From: Chloroflexota bacterium
Lineage (GTDB): Bacteria; Chloroflexota; Limnocylindria; P2-11E
NCBI GenBank assembly: GCA_021787445.1
Contig: JAJYLV010000002.1
Span: 37,930 to 101,929 of the forward strand
Direction of reading: 5' to 3'
Length of the DNA: 64,000 bases
Part shown: positions 20,271-29,595 of the stretch, piece after piece
Numbering within the stretch: position 1 is the first letter of the stretch
How the letters are laid out: each line of letters opens with the position of its first letter
The notes under the pieces: model-generated
What the model was told of the DNA's origin: nothing
Database searches by the model: none
What the model saw: only the letters and a program-made list of their open reading frames with translations
Translations under genes and position numbers: made by a program

Positions 20271-21077
20271 TCAGCGCTGCTCGGCCGCGGCTCCGGCGAT
20301 CCACGGGAAGAACGTCGCTTGGACCCACTTCACGAGCATGACGTTCGCGACCCCGAACATCGACGAGATGAACACGACCGCGAGGAGGCGTCCCGTCAGG
20401 AACGAGTTCCCGTAGGTGATCAGGAGGTAGCCGAGGCCCGTCAGGCTGACCTCCATCTCGCTGACGATCATGCCGATGATCGCGAGCCCGGCGGACACGC
20501 GCACGCCGGCGAGGATGTACGGGACGGCGGCCGGGAGCGTGATCTTCCGGAGCATGTCGGTCTCCGACAGGCCGAAGGCCGCTCCGACATCGACGTACCC
20601 ACGGTTGACGTTGCGCATGCCGGCGACGGTGTTGAGGAGCACGGGCCAGAGCGTGATGAGGAAGATGAAGAGCAGCCGGGCGTTCTGACTGATGCCGACC
20701 CAGATGATGACGAGCGGGATGATGACGACGAGCGGCGTCGCGTTCAGGAAGTTGACGAACGGGCTGAGCACCTTGTCGACCAGCTCGTAGCGCCCCATGA
20801 GCAGTCCGAGGCCGATCCCGGCGGCTATTCCGATCGAGCCGCCGATCACCAGCTCCTCGAGCGACTCCGCCAGCGGGTCGAAGATGACGCCTCGCGTGAC
20901 GAGCTGAACGAGGTCGCCGGCGATCGCCGCGGGGGTCGAGATGAGGATCGGGTTCAGGAAGAGTCCCGACCATTGCCAGACGGCGAGCACCGCCGCCACC
21001 GCGGCCGCCGGCAGGAGCGGCTCGAGCTTGCGGCTCGGCCTCGCGCGGCGGCGCTGGGCGACCACGATCCCGCTCAC
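20271..21077 (-). CDS. ABC transporter permease (SsuC/TauC-like)
   Basis: BPD_transp_1-like; ATPLVVIIPLVIIWVGISQNARLLFIFLITLWPVLLNTVAGMRNV. Confidence 0.92.
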   Translation of the reverse strand: MSGIVVAQRRRARPSRKLEPLLPAAAVAAVLAVWQWSGLFLNPILISTPAAIAGDLVQLVTRGVIFDPLAESLEELVIGGSIGIAAGIGLGLLMGRYELVDKVLSPFVNFLNATPLVVIIPLVIIWVGISQNARLLFIFLITLWPVLLNTVAGMRNVNRGYVDVGAAFGLSETDMLRKITLPAAVPYILAGVRVSAGLAIIGMIVSEMEVSLTGLGYLLITYGNSFLTGRLLAVVFISSMFGVANVMLVKWVQATFFPWIAGAAAEQR

Positions 21078-21856
21078 ACGAGGACCTCGTCGCGCACGCC
21101 GAGATGCTGGATGATCGACTCGCGCATCTCGATCGCGCGCGTGTCGCCCCGCACGTTGAACTCCCAGCGCGGGTGCGGCAGTCCGACGTCGAGGACGTCG
21201 GTCACCCGGCCGGGCTTGCCCTGGAAGAGCGCGATGCGATCGCTCAGGAAGATCGCCTCATCGACGTCGTGCGTGACGAAGACGACGGTCGTGCCGAGCT
21301 TCGACCAGAGCTTCGAGATCTCGATCTGGAGCGTCTCACGCGTGAAGTTGTCGAGATGGCCGAAGGGCTCGTCCATGAGCAGCACCTTGGGGTGCAGGGC
21401 GAGCGCTCGCGCGACGCCGACACGCTGCTGCATCCCGCCGGAGAGCGTGTAGGGCGGCACGTTCGCCACGTCCTCGAGCCCGACCATGCGCAGCGCCTCC
21501 AGGGCGATCCGTCGCCTGTCGGCGGCGGGCGTGCCGCGCGCCTCGAGGCCGATCTCCACGTTCTCCCGGACGTTCCGCCACGGCAGCAGATTGATGTCCT
21601 GGAACACGAACCCGATGTCCCGGCTGACGCCCGTCAGCTCCCGGCCGTTGAAGACGATCCGGCCGTCGCTCGGCTCCGCGAGGCCGTCGAGGATCCGCAA
21701 CAGGGTCGTCTTCCCGCAGCCGCTCGGCCCCACGAAGCTCATGAACTCGCCCTCTCGGATGCCCAGGCTCACGTCGCGCAGCGCCTCGACGCGCCGCTGC
21801 GGCGTCTCGTAGACATGGCTCACATGCTCGATCTCGAGCACGGTCGCTCCTTTCAT
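21074..21856 (-). CDS. ABC transporter ATP-binding protein (SsuB/TauB-like)
   Basis: FVGPSGCGKTTLLR Walker A; TLSGGMQQRVGVARALALHPKVLLMDEPFGHLD. Confidence 0.95.
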   Translation of the reverse strand: MKGATVLEIEHVSHVYETPQRRVEALRDVSLGIREGEFMSFVGPSGCGKTTLLRILDGLAEPSDGRIVFNGRELTGVSRDIGFVFQDINLLPWRNVRENVEIGLEARGTPAADRRRIALEALRMVGLEDVANVPPYTLSGGMQQRVGVARALALHPKVLLMDEPFGHLDNFTRETLQIEISKLWSKLGTTVVFVTHDVDEAIFLSDRIALFQGKPGRVTDVLDVGLPHPRWEFNVRGDTRAIEMRESIIQHLGVRDEVLV

Positions 21857-22683
21857 CGCCTCGGCGCGGCGGACGCCGCGACCCACGGGAAGTACCGGTA
21901 CTGGAACGCCTTGAGCAGCCCGAAGAGCATCATCGCGAGGCCCGTGCTCGTGATGATCGCCGCGATCAGGTAGTCGGTCTGGAAGAACGAGCCGTAGTTC
22001 TCCGTGAGGCCCCCGAGGCCGCTCTCGCCGACCTCCTGGCCCCCGAGGATCATGCCGACCGTCGCCTGCGCGAGGGCGACGCGCAGCCCGGCGATCATGT
22101 ACGGCGCCGCCGCGGGAAGGAACACCTTCCACGTGAGCGCGATGCCGCTCAGGCCGAACGCACGCCCGACCTCGGCGTAGCCACGGCCGACGTTCCGGAT
22201 GCCCGCGAGCGTGTTGATGACGAGGGTCCACAGGCAGATGACCGTGATGAAGGCGATGCGGGAACGGACGTCGGTGCCGAACCAGATCTCCATGAGAGGC
22301 AAGAGCGCGATCGTCGGCGTCGCGTTGAAGAAGTTGACGAACGGGTCGATCGTTCGTTCGACCAGACGGACACGGCCCATCGCCGTCCCCAGACCGAAGC
22401 CCACGACCATGGCGATCCCGAGACCGACGACCATCTCCCACAGGCTCGAGAGGAAGGCGCTGGGCAGCGTGCCATCGGCGACGATCTTGACGAACGCGCT
22501 AAGGACCGAGGCCGGCGTCGCGATGAATATCGGGTTCATGAACGCGCCGGAGAGCTGCCACAGGCCGAGCACGACGCCGATGGCGGCGACGCGCAGGATC
22601 TCGCCCCGCCAGGCCGGTGCGCGCGCACCCCGCCGCGGTCGCACCGCGGCAATGGGCAGCTCGACCGCACCGGCCTGGCGCAT
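21853..22683 (-). CDS. ABC transporter permease (second, SsuC/TauC-like)
   Basis: FVNFFNATPTIALLPLMEIWFGTDVRSRIAFITVICLWTLVINTLAGIRNVGRGYAEVGRAFGLSG. Confidence 0.92.
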   Translation of the reverse strand: MRQAGAVELPIAAVRPRRGARAPAWRGEILRVAAIGVVLGLWQLSGAFMNPIFIATPASVLSAFVKIVADGTLPSAFLSSLWEMVVGLGIAMVVGFGLGTAMGRVRLVERTIDPFVNFFNATPTIALLPLMEIWFGTDVRSRIAFITVICLWTLVINTLAGIRNVGRGYAEVGRAFGLSGIALTWKVFLPAAAPYMIAGLRVALAQATVGMILGGQEVGESGLGGLTENYGSFFQTDYLIAAIITSTGLAMMLFGLLKAFQYRYFPWVAASAAPRR

Positions 22684-22696
22684 CAGACCAGAGGTG

Positions 22697-23803
22697 CTAC
22701 TTCTCGAACGCGGCGGCGTGCGCCTTGAAGTACGCGACCGCGTCCGTCCACGGCTTGGTCACCGCCCACTGCGAGATGGGCCGGTCGCCCTGTCCCTTGA
22801 TCTGACCCGACTTCTTGGCGGAGTCGAAGTTCTTCTGGAGCGTGGCGGTATCCATGCCGCTGCCGTCGAACGGCCACGGCTGCGCCTTGGCGAGAGCGTC
22901 ATAGCCGCTCGACGCCTCGGCCGAGGTGATCGCTTTCTTCGTGTACGCGACCGCGTTCTGGACCCACTGCGCCTTGTCCTTGTCGAATACCCAGGCGGCG
23001 TGGAGCCAGGCGAGGTCGATCGCCTCCGCCGTCGCGGGGTTCGCCTTGAGCCAATCCGCCGTTGCGGTCATGTAGCTGTCGGCGTCCCACGGCTCGAGCG
23101 TCGCACCGTTCGCCAGGACGCTGACCGTCCCGCTCTTCTGGAGCTTTCCGAGCGCGTCCGCGTGCACGAATGCGACGTCGACCTGGTGCTGGACCATCTG
23201 GTTGACGGAGTTCCCGTTCGAGCCCGTCAGCTGGACCTTGACGTCGCTCCGTGTCAGACCCGCCTTCGCGAGAGCGCCGTCGAGCAGGTAGTTGTCCGGC
23301 GAAACGGTCGTCGCGATCGCGACCGTCTTCCCCTTGAGCTCAGAGAGCGACGACAGCTTGCTGGACACCATGAGGTAGTCCACATGGACCTGGTTGTTGC
23401 CGAAGATGTTCAGGCCGGCGTCGAGGTCCGTCGGGAGCGGTCCTGCCGTCGCCTGGAGCTGGCCGCTCACGACCGCGAGCTGTGTCGTGTTGCTGCTACC
23501 GAGCTGAAGGTCGGCGTTCGCGCCCCACTTCTTCAGCTCCTGGACGGTGATGTAGACGACCGTGTCCCCGATCGTCGCGTCGCCCGCCGCGTTCCCGAGA
23601 TGGACCGTCAGCCCGGTGAGGTCGGGTGTGCCGTCGGACTTGAAGTGGAGCGTCGTCGCCGAATATCCGGCCGTCGAAGGCGCCGCACTGGCGGCCGTGG
23701 TCGCTGCCGGAGCGCTCGAGCCCGAGGTCGCCGCCGGAGTCGATCCGCCGCATGCCGCCGCCAAGACGAGGCCCACGAGTGTCGACGCGATCAGTCGAGC
23801 CAT
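22697..23803 (-). CDS. ABC transporter substrate-binding lipoprotein (NMT1/SsuA-like)
   Basis: Lipobox VLAAACGG; YMLVSSKLSSLSELKGKTVAIATTVSPDNYLLDGALAKAGL-type periplasmic binding protein. Confidence 0.88.
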   Translation of the reverse strand: MARLIASTLVGLVLAAACGGSTPAATSGSSAPAATTAASAAPSTAGYSATTLHFKSDGTPDLTGLTVHLGNAAGDATIGDTVVYITVQELKKWGANADLQLGSSNTTQLAVVSGQLQATAGPLPTDLDAGLNIFGNNQVHVDYLMVSSKLSSLSELKGKTVAIATTVSPDNYLLDGALAKAGLTRSDVKVQLTGSNGNSVNQMVQHQVDVAFVHADALGKLQKSGTVSVLANGATLEPWDADSYMTATADWLKANPATAEAIDLAWLHAAWVFDKDKAQWVQNAVAYTKKAITSAEASSGYDALAKAQPWPFDGSGMDTATLQKNFDSAKKSGQIKGQGDRPISQWAVTKPWTDAVAYFKAHAAAFEK

Positions 23804-24015
23804 GCGTCCCCCCTACTTCCTCTGGTGCCGACCCTCGAGCGCGCGCCCGTGGTCGGCCCGTGCTCGCCGCAGATCGGACTGATGTTATGACCATTGCACC
23901 AGACCTTGTGCATGTTGGCCATTTGTCCGGTCTTCTCATGGCCCTGGTGGCGCCTCGTCGTCGCGGGACGAGCGCGGACGATGATGCGAAACGTCTTCGA
24001 TCACAGTGGGCGGGA

Positions 24016-24519
24016 ATGACCGATCTCGCGCTCTTGCTCCTGCGCCTCACGGTGGGGTCGTTCATGTTCGTCCATGGATCGCAGAAGCTCTTCGGCTGGT
24101 TCGGCGGCAAAGGCGTCTCCGGTGCGATGGAGATGCTCGGGAAGCGAGGCGTGCGCCCGGAGTGGCTGTGGGGCACGGCCGCCGCGCTCGCCATGACGGG
24201 CGGTGCCGCGGCGACACTGCTGGGGTTCCTCGATCCGATCGGTCCGCTCTGCATCGTCGCGACGATGCTCGCGGTCGTCACTCTCGGCCGGCATAGGGGC
24301 TTCTTCGCGCACCGGGGCGGCAACGAGCACGCCTACCTCTATCTGCTCACGGCGCTCGCGCTCGGTCTATCCGGCCCCGGGAGGTTCTCGCTGGACGCCG
24401 CGCTGGGGATCGCGCTGCCCGTCCCGCTGCTCTTCGCGGCGATCGCCCTCGCGGCGACCGGCCTCGTCGCGGTCCACGCGGCGCGGACGGCTCGCGACGG
24501 AGGAACGGCGCGCGCATGA
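24016..24519 (+). CDS. DoxX-family membrane protein
   Basis: LLLLRLTVGSFMFVHGSQKLFGWFGGKGV...MEMLG. Confidence 0.92.
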   Translation: MTDLALLLLRLTVGSFMFVHGSQKLFGWFGGKGVSGAMEMLGKRGVRPEWLWGTAAALAMTGGAAATLLGFLDPIGPLCIVATMLAVVTLGRHRGFFAHRGGNEHAYLYLLTALALGLSGPGRFSLDAALGIALPVPLLFAAIALAATGLVAVHAARTARDGGTARA

Positions 24520-25367
24520 GCGCCCTCCGCGGCGACGCCGTCGTCGACACGCACGTTCACGTCACGAGCGCCGACACGAGGCGGTATCCCCGCACCGAGC
24601 CGGCGCCGGGAGCGACGTGGTTCGTCGACCGGCCGCTCGACGTGAACGGTCTTCTGCGCGACATGGACGAGGCCGGCGTCGCCAAGGCCGTCGTCGTTCA
24701 GGGGCTCGGGCCGTACGCGTTCGACAACCGCTACCTCCTCGATGCTGTGCCGCAGGACCTCGCCCGGCTCGCGGCCGTCGTCGCGGTCGATCCGACGGAC
24801 CCGGCGGCCCCGGCGACGATGGCGCGGCTCGCCAAGCATCCCTACGTGCGCGCGGTCCGGCTCCCCGCGGGCACCGCACGCCGGTCCGACTGGCTCTCCG
24901 ATGCCCGCGCCGACCGCGTCTGGCGCGCGGCCGCGGACCTGCGGCTCTCGCTGGTCCTGTGGGTCACGGAGGACGCCCTCGCCGAGCTCGCGGCCGTCGT
25001 CAGCCGTCACCCCGACGTCCCCGTCGCCCTCGACCACTGTGGCGGAGCGACCTTCCGGCGGGATGACGACAGCGTCGCGGCGACCGCTCTCCTGGCGTTC
25101 GTCCCGCTCGAGCACGTGCTGCTCAAGGTCACGACCGCCGTTCTCGATGTGGCGGACGCTCTCGACGACCCCGCGCCCCTCGGCGCGTGGCTCGCGGAGC
25201 ACTTCGGCAGCCGGCGCCTCATGTGGGGGTCGAACCATCCCGCGAGCGGTGGGCGCTCCTACCGCGAGATGCGCGACCTCCTCGAGCGTGCGGTCGCGCG
25301 CCTCGCGTCGTCCGCACGCACGGACGTGCGAGGCGCGACGGCCGCGCGCCTTTACCGCCTGGGATGA
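24516..25367 (+). CDS. Amidohydrolase family 2 (TIM-barrel metal-dependent hydrolase)
   Basis: VVDTHVHVTSADTRRYPR, VPVALDHCGGATF, RLMWGSNHP; ATGA overlap with doxX. Confidence 0.9.
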   Translation: MSALRGDAVVDTHVHVTSADTRRYPRTEPAPGATWFVDRPLDVNGLLRDMDEAGVAKAVVVQGLGPYAFDNRYLLDAVPQDLARLAAVVAVDPTDPAAPATMARLAKHPYVRAVRLPAGTARRSDWLSDARADRVWRAAADLRLSLVLWVTEDALAELAAVVSRHPDVPVALDHCGGATFRRDDDSVAATALLAFVPLEHVLLKVTTAVLDVADALDDPAPLGAWLAEHFGSRRLMWGSNHPASGGRSYREMRDLLERAVARLASSARTDVRGATAARLYRLG

Positions 25368-25377
25368 GCCTCCCGCG

Positions 25378-25812
25378 CTACGGGTTGGTCACGACGTGCC
25401 AGATCCCGTTGATGCCGTTGCCGATGGCGTCGCCCGGCTTCTGGTCGTTCTTGTAGTAGTAGAGAGGCTTGCCGTTGAGGGTCACTTGCTTACCGCCGTC
25501 GGAGCGCGTGATCGTTCCGAGCGTACCGCTGATCCCGTTACCCGTCGGCGTGCCGCTCGCGGTGAGAGGCGGCCACGTCGTCGCGCACGCTCCGCTGCAG
25601 TTCGAGGTGTCCTTGGCGTCCTTGTCGAAGACGTAGAGCGTCATCCCGTTCGCGGCAACGAGGATCGTGCCGAGGTTCGCGTTCTTCGCCGTCTTGACCG
25701 TCGCCCCCGCCGCGCTCGCCGACGCCGCCGCGCTCGCCGACGGGCTACTGGCCCCGCTCGCGCACGACGCGAGCAGCACGACCGCGACTCCTGCCACCAC
25801 CGCTATCCGCAC
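25378..25812 (-). CDS. Secreted lipoprotein of the COG4315 Yx(FWY)xxD repeat type
   Basis: Lipobox VLLASCASG; LYVFDKDAKDTSNCSGACATTWPPL and LYYYKNDQKPGDAIGNGINGIWHVV. Confidence 0.9.
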   Translation of the reverse strand: MRIAVVAGVAVVLLASCASGASSPSASAAASASAAGATVKTAKNANLGTILVAANGMTLYVFDKDAKDTSNCSGACATTWPPLTASGTPTGNGISGTLGTITRSDGGKQVTLNGKPLYYYKNDQKPGDAIGNGINGIWHVVTNP

Positions 25813-26003
25813 TGGTGTTCCTCCCTTTGTTCCATGGGCCCCGAGGCCGTTCCGCCGCCTCAGGCGCCCTGCCCATCAAGCATGCTCCCGCCCCGCGGGA
25901 AGCGCCGGAGGGCTGGAAGGGGGAGAACAAGAAGCGTCCCGAGCGACCTGCCTCCGCTTCCGGCCCCCGCTTCGAAGACGGCGGACCGGGTCGTGGAGCC
26001 GGT

Positions 26004-26311
26004 CCTTGATACCATCGCGGACCGCCTTTGATGCTATCTCCGGTTGCGCTCCCGAGGCCCGGGCCCTTGATCGGATCTCCGGCCCTGACCCCTTTGGCAG
26101 ACCCCTCGGGACGCGGGGCAACATACGGCCCGCGAGAGATGCCGAGCAAGCGGGTTGTCCACGATCTCGCGTCGCCCCGATGCGATCGTATCCACCGATC
26201 CGTGCACTTATCCACCGCTAACGAACAGGGACGTGGAGATCGGGTGGGCAGCATAGAGATCGTCCCGAGCGACGGCCGTCCGACGGATCTCGCACCTTGA
26301 TGCGATCGCGG
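26004..26311 (+). repeat. Four dispersed copies of CYTTGATnnnATCkCsGG
   Basis: CCTTGATACCATCGCGG (26004), CTTTGATGCTATCTCCGG (26026), CCTTGATCGGATCTCCGG (26065), CCTTGATGCGATCGCGG (26295); weaker CCCGATGCGATCGTA near 26177. Confidence 0.7.
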
Positions 26312-26437
26312 TAGCGTTCCCCCGGGCGGTCCCCTCTCGGGACGGGGCGGAACTGTACTCCCGACCGCGGCCGCCGCCGCCTCGCCGTCCACGATCGGCC
26401 CTCCGACCTATCCACAGATATGGCCGACTTATCCACC
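26155..26437 (+). promoter_or_regulatory. Cluster of DnaA-box-like sites
   Basis: TTGTCCACG (26155), GTATCCACC (26188), TTATCCACC (26208), CCGTCCACG (26385), CTATCCACA (26408), TTATCCACC (26429), all on + strand; consensus TTATCCACA. Confidence 0.6.
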
Positions 26438-26475
26438 ACAAGCGGAGCGGAGGATGCCGAACCTACCATCGGTCA

Positions 26476-28749
26476 GTGGCCGATCCGATCCTCGACCCAC
26501 TCAATAAGGAGCAGCGCGCAGCCGTCACCCACGGCGCCGGACCGCTGCTCATCCTCGCCGGAGCGGGCTCCGGCAAGACCCGCGTGCTCACCCACCGCAT
26601 CGCCTACCTCATCCGCGAGCTGAACGTCCCACCGAGCGCCATCCTGGCCGTCACCTTCACCAACAAGGCCGCGCGCGAGATGAAGGAGCGGCTCGAGCGC
26701 CTCCTCCCCGCGTCGGCGCTCGGCGAGCTGACCGTCGGGACGTTCCACGCCTTCTGCGCCCGCGTGCTCCGCCGCTGGGCGCGCGCCGCGGGCATCGACC
26801 CGGGCTTCGTCATCTACGACGAGGCCGACCAGCGCTCGCTGCTGCGGCGGGCGATGGAGGACGCCGGGCTGGGGGAGCGGCTCGTGCCGCCGGGGGCGAT
26901 CGCGTCCGCGATCTCGAACGCCAAGAACGAGCTCCGGGGTCCGGCCGACCTCACGGCGTCGGCTCACGGACAGATCGAGCGCGCCGCGGCTCTGGTGTGG
27001 CCGCGCTACGAAGCGCTGCTGCGGGAGAACAACGCCGTCGACTTCGACGACCTGCTTCTCTTCGCCGTTCGGCTCTTCGAAACGAGCGACGCCGCGCTCG
27101 AGCACTTCCAGGACCGCTACGAGCACATCCTCGTCGACGAGTACCAGGACACGAACCACGCGCAGTACACGCTCCTCCGCTACCTGACGGGCTGGAAGCA
27201 GGACCTTGCCGTGGTCGGCGACGATGACCAGTCGGTCTTCTCGTGGCGCGGCGCGGACCTGCGCAACATCCTCGACTTCGAGCGCGACTTCCCGAAGACG
27301 ACGGTGGTGAAGCTCGAGCAGAACTACCGGAGCACGCAGCGCATCCTCGACGCCGCGCACGCGATCGTGCGCAACAACGCCGCGCGCAAAGAGAAGAAGC
27401 TCTGGACCGACCGTGCCGGCGGCGAGGACGTCGTCGTCGTCGAGGCGCACGACGAGCACCACGAGGCCGAGCTCATCGCGCGCGAGATCGAGCGCCTGCG
27501 CCGCGAGGGGGAGGCGAACGAGCCGCGCGGCGTCGCGATCCTCTACCGGACGAACGCGCAGTCGCGCGCGATCGAGGACGTCTTCCGCGAGCTCGGGCTC
27601 GCGTACCAGGTCGTCGGCGGCGTCTCTTTCTACGAGCGCCGCGAGGTCAAGGACGTGCTCGCGTTCCTGAGGATCCTCCGGAATCCGCAGGACACGGTCG
27701 CGCTCGCACGCGTCATCAACGTGCCGCCTCGCGGCGTCGGCGCGAAGACGCAGGCGGCGCTGCTGTCCGCCGCGCGGGACAGCGGGAGCGTCATCGCCGC
27801 CCTAAGCGACGTCGAGGCCCTTGTCGCGGTCGCGCAGCGCCAGCGCCAGGCGCTCGCGTCGTTCGGCCGCACGCTCGCGGAGCTGCGCGCGGGCCTCGAG
27901 CAGCACGACCTGCCGCAGCTCATCGATCTGGTCCTGTCGCGGACGGGCTACGGGCCGTACCTGAAGGACGGGACCGAAGAGGGCGAGGAGCGCCTGGCCA
28001 ACGTGCTCGAGCTACGGAGCATCGCCGAGGACTTCGTGCGCCTTCCGCGCGAGGAACAGCTCCCGGCGTTCCTCGAGGACGTCGCGCTCGTCTCCGACCA
28101 GGATCAGTACCAGGAGGGCGTCCCCGCCGTGACGCTCATCACGCTGCACGCCGTCAAGGGGCTCGAGTTCCCCGTCGTGTTCCTCACCGGCATGGAGGAG
28201 GGCGTTTTCCCGCACGCGCGGTCGCTCGACGAGGAGGCCGAGCTCGAGGAGGAGCGCCGCCTCTGCTACGTCGGCGTCACCCGCGCGAGGGACCGCTGCT
28301 ACCTCTCGTGGGCCCGGCAGCGCACGCTCTTCGGGCAGACCCGCTCGAACCCGCCGTCCCGCTTCCTGCGCGAGCTGCCGCGCGATGGCGTGGAGTGGCG
28401 TCCGGGCAGCGAGGCCGAGGAGCGCGACGTGTGGGCCGAGCTCGACGACGAGGCGGCGCGCGAGCGCTACGCGGCGCGGCGCGCCGCGCGCCGCGAGGGT
28501 GCGTTCGCGGGGCTCCCGTCCGCGTGGAGCGGCGCGCGCGCGGCGAACGGCGGCCACGCGTCCGAGGCCGCGTCGACGCGCGTGACGATGCGCTTCCGCG
28601 CCGGACAGAAGGTGCGCCACCGCTCGTTCGGCGAGGGGATCGTCGTCTCGAGCGCGGCGCGCGCCGGCGATGAGGAGGTCACCGTCGCGTTCCCGGGCAA
28701 GGGCGTGAAGAAGCTGATGGCGGCGTTCGCCGGCCTGCGACCCGTGTAG
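26476..28749 (+). CDS. pcrA: UvrD/PcrA-type ATP-dependent DNA helicase
   Basis: LNKEQRAAVTHGAGPLLILAGAGSGKTRVLTHRIAYL, VDEYQDTNHAQYTLL, VVGDDDQSVFSWRGAD, TLHAVKGLEFPVVFLTGMEEGVFPH; GTG start. Confidence 0.95.
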   Translation: MADPILDPLNKEQRAAVTHGAGPLLILAGAGSGKTRVLTHRIAYLIRELNVPPSAILAVTFTNKAAREMKERLERLLPASALGELTVGTFHAFCARVLRRWARAAGIDPGFVIYDEADQRSLLRRAMEDAGLGERLVPPGAIASAISNAKNELRGPADLTASAHGQIERAAALVWPRYEALLRENNAVDFDDLLLFAVRLFETSDAALEHFQDRYEHILVDEYQDTNHAQYTLLRYLTGWKQDLAVVGDDDQSVFSWRGADLRNILDFERDFPKTTVVKLEQNYRSTQRILDAAHAIVRNNAARKEKKLWTDRAGGEDVVVVEAHDEHHEAELIAREIERLRREGEANEPRGVAILYRTNAQSRAIEDVFRELGLAYQVVGGVSFYERREVKDVLAFLRILRNPQDTVALARVINVPPRGVGAKTQAALLSAARDSGSVIAALSDVEALVAVAQRQRQALASFGRTLAELRAGLEQHDLPQLIDLVLSRTGYGPYLKDGTEEGEERLANVLELRSIAEDFVRLPREEQLPAFLEDVALVSDQDQYQEGVPAVTLITLHAVKGLEFPVVFLTGMEEGVFPHARSLDEEAELEEERRLCYVGVTRARDRCYLSWARQRTLFGQTRSNPPSRFLRELPRDGVEWRPGSEAEERDVWAELDDEAARERYAARRAARREGAFAGLPSAWSGARAANGGHASEAASTRVTMRFRAGQKVRHRSFGEGIVVSSAARAGDEEVTVAFPGKGVKKLMAAFAGLRPV

Positions 28750-28767
28750 CGGACGAAGGAGGGGTCG

Positions 28768-29595
28768 GTGGAGAAGCGCGAGCAGCGTGCGAAGGCGGAG
28801 GCGTTCCGCGCGCTCCACGCCGGACCGCGCGTCCTCGTCCTGCCGAACGCGTGGGACGCGGGCAGCGCGCGCGTCTTCGAGGAGGCGGGCTTTCCGGCCG
28901 TCGCGACGACGAGCGGCGGGACCGCGGCGGTGTTCGGGTACGCGGACGGCGAGCGCGTGCCGCGCGAGGACGTCCTCCGTCTCGTCGAGGCGATGACGCG
29001 CGTCGTGCGCGTCCCCGTCACCGCCGACATGGAGGCCGGCTTCGGCGACGTGGGCGGGACGGTCCGTGCGACGATCGCCGCCGGCGCCGTCGGGATCAAC
29101 CTGGAGGACGGTGCCCACGACGGCGCGCGGGCGCTCACCGATCTCGCTCGCCAGGTCGAGCTGCTCCAGGAGGCGCGGCGCGTCGCCGACGCCGAGGGCG
29201 TGCCGATCGTCATCAACGCGCGGACGGACGTCTACCTCCGCGGGGCGGGTGAGGCGGCCGAGCGCTTCGACGAAGCGGTGCGGCGCGCGAACGCGTACCG
29301 CCGCGCCGGCGCCGACTGCCTGTTCCTCATCGGCGTTCGCGACGGTCCGACGATCGAGAGGCTCGTCCGCGCGATCGACGGCCCGGTCAACGTCGTCGGC
29401 GGCCCCGGCGCCCTCCCGATACCCGAGCTCGAGAGGCTCGGAGTGCGGCGCGTGAGCATCGCCTCGAGTGCGTCGCGTGCCTCTCTCGCGCTCGTCGAGC
29501 GCATTGCCGCGGAGCTGAGCGACGGCGGGACCTACGGCGCGATGGAGCAGCCGACGATGACGCACGCGAAGGTGAACGCGCTCTTCGAGCGCTAG
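28768..29595 (+). CDS. Isocitrate lyase/PEP mutase family protein
   Basis: LVLPNAWDAGSARVFEEAGFPAVATTSGGTAAVFGY, VTADMEAGFGD, GINLEDGAHDGARAL. Confidence 0.92.
   Translation: MEKREQRAKAEAFRALHAGPRVLVLPNAWDAGSARVFEEAGFPAVATTSGGTAAVFGYADGERVPREDVLRLVEAMTRVVRVPVTADMEAGFGDVGGTVRATIAAGAVGINLEDGAHDGARALTDLARQVELLQEARRVADAEGVPIVINARTDVYLRGAGEAAERFDEAVRRANAYRRAGADCLFLIGVRDGPTIERLVRAIDGPVNVVGGPGALPIPELERLGVRRVSIASSASRASLALVERIAAELSDGGTYGAMEQPTMTHAKVNALFER

Noticed and set aside
25745-26392. 215-aa minus ORF with a GDPIKGPGLGSATGDSIKGG repeat
   Set aside because: The apparent protein repeat is explained by the intergenic CTTGATnnnATC DNA repeat; no start/SD support or domain
26004-26437. Firm assignment of the intergenic region as the chromosomal oriC
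   Set aside because: No dnaA/dnaN, no AT-rich unwinding element and no strand-bias switch seen; kept only as a candidate DnaA-binding locus
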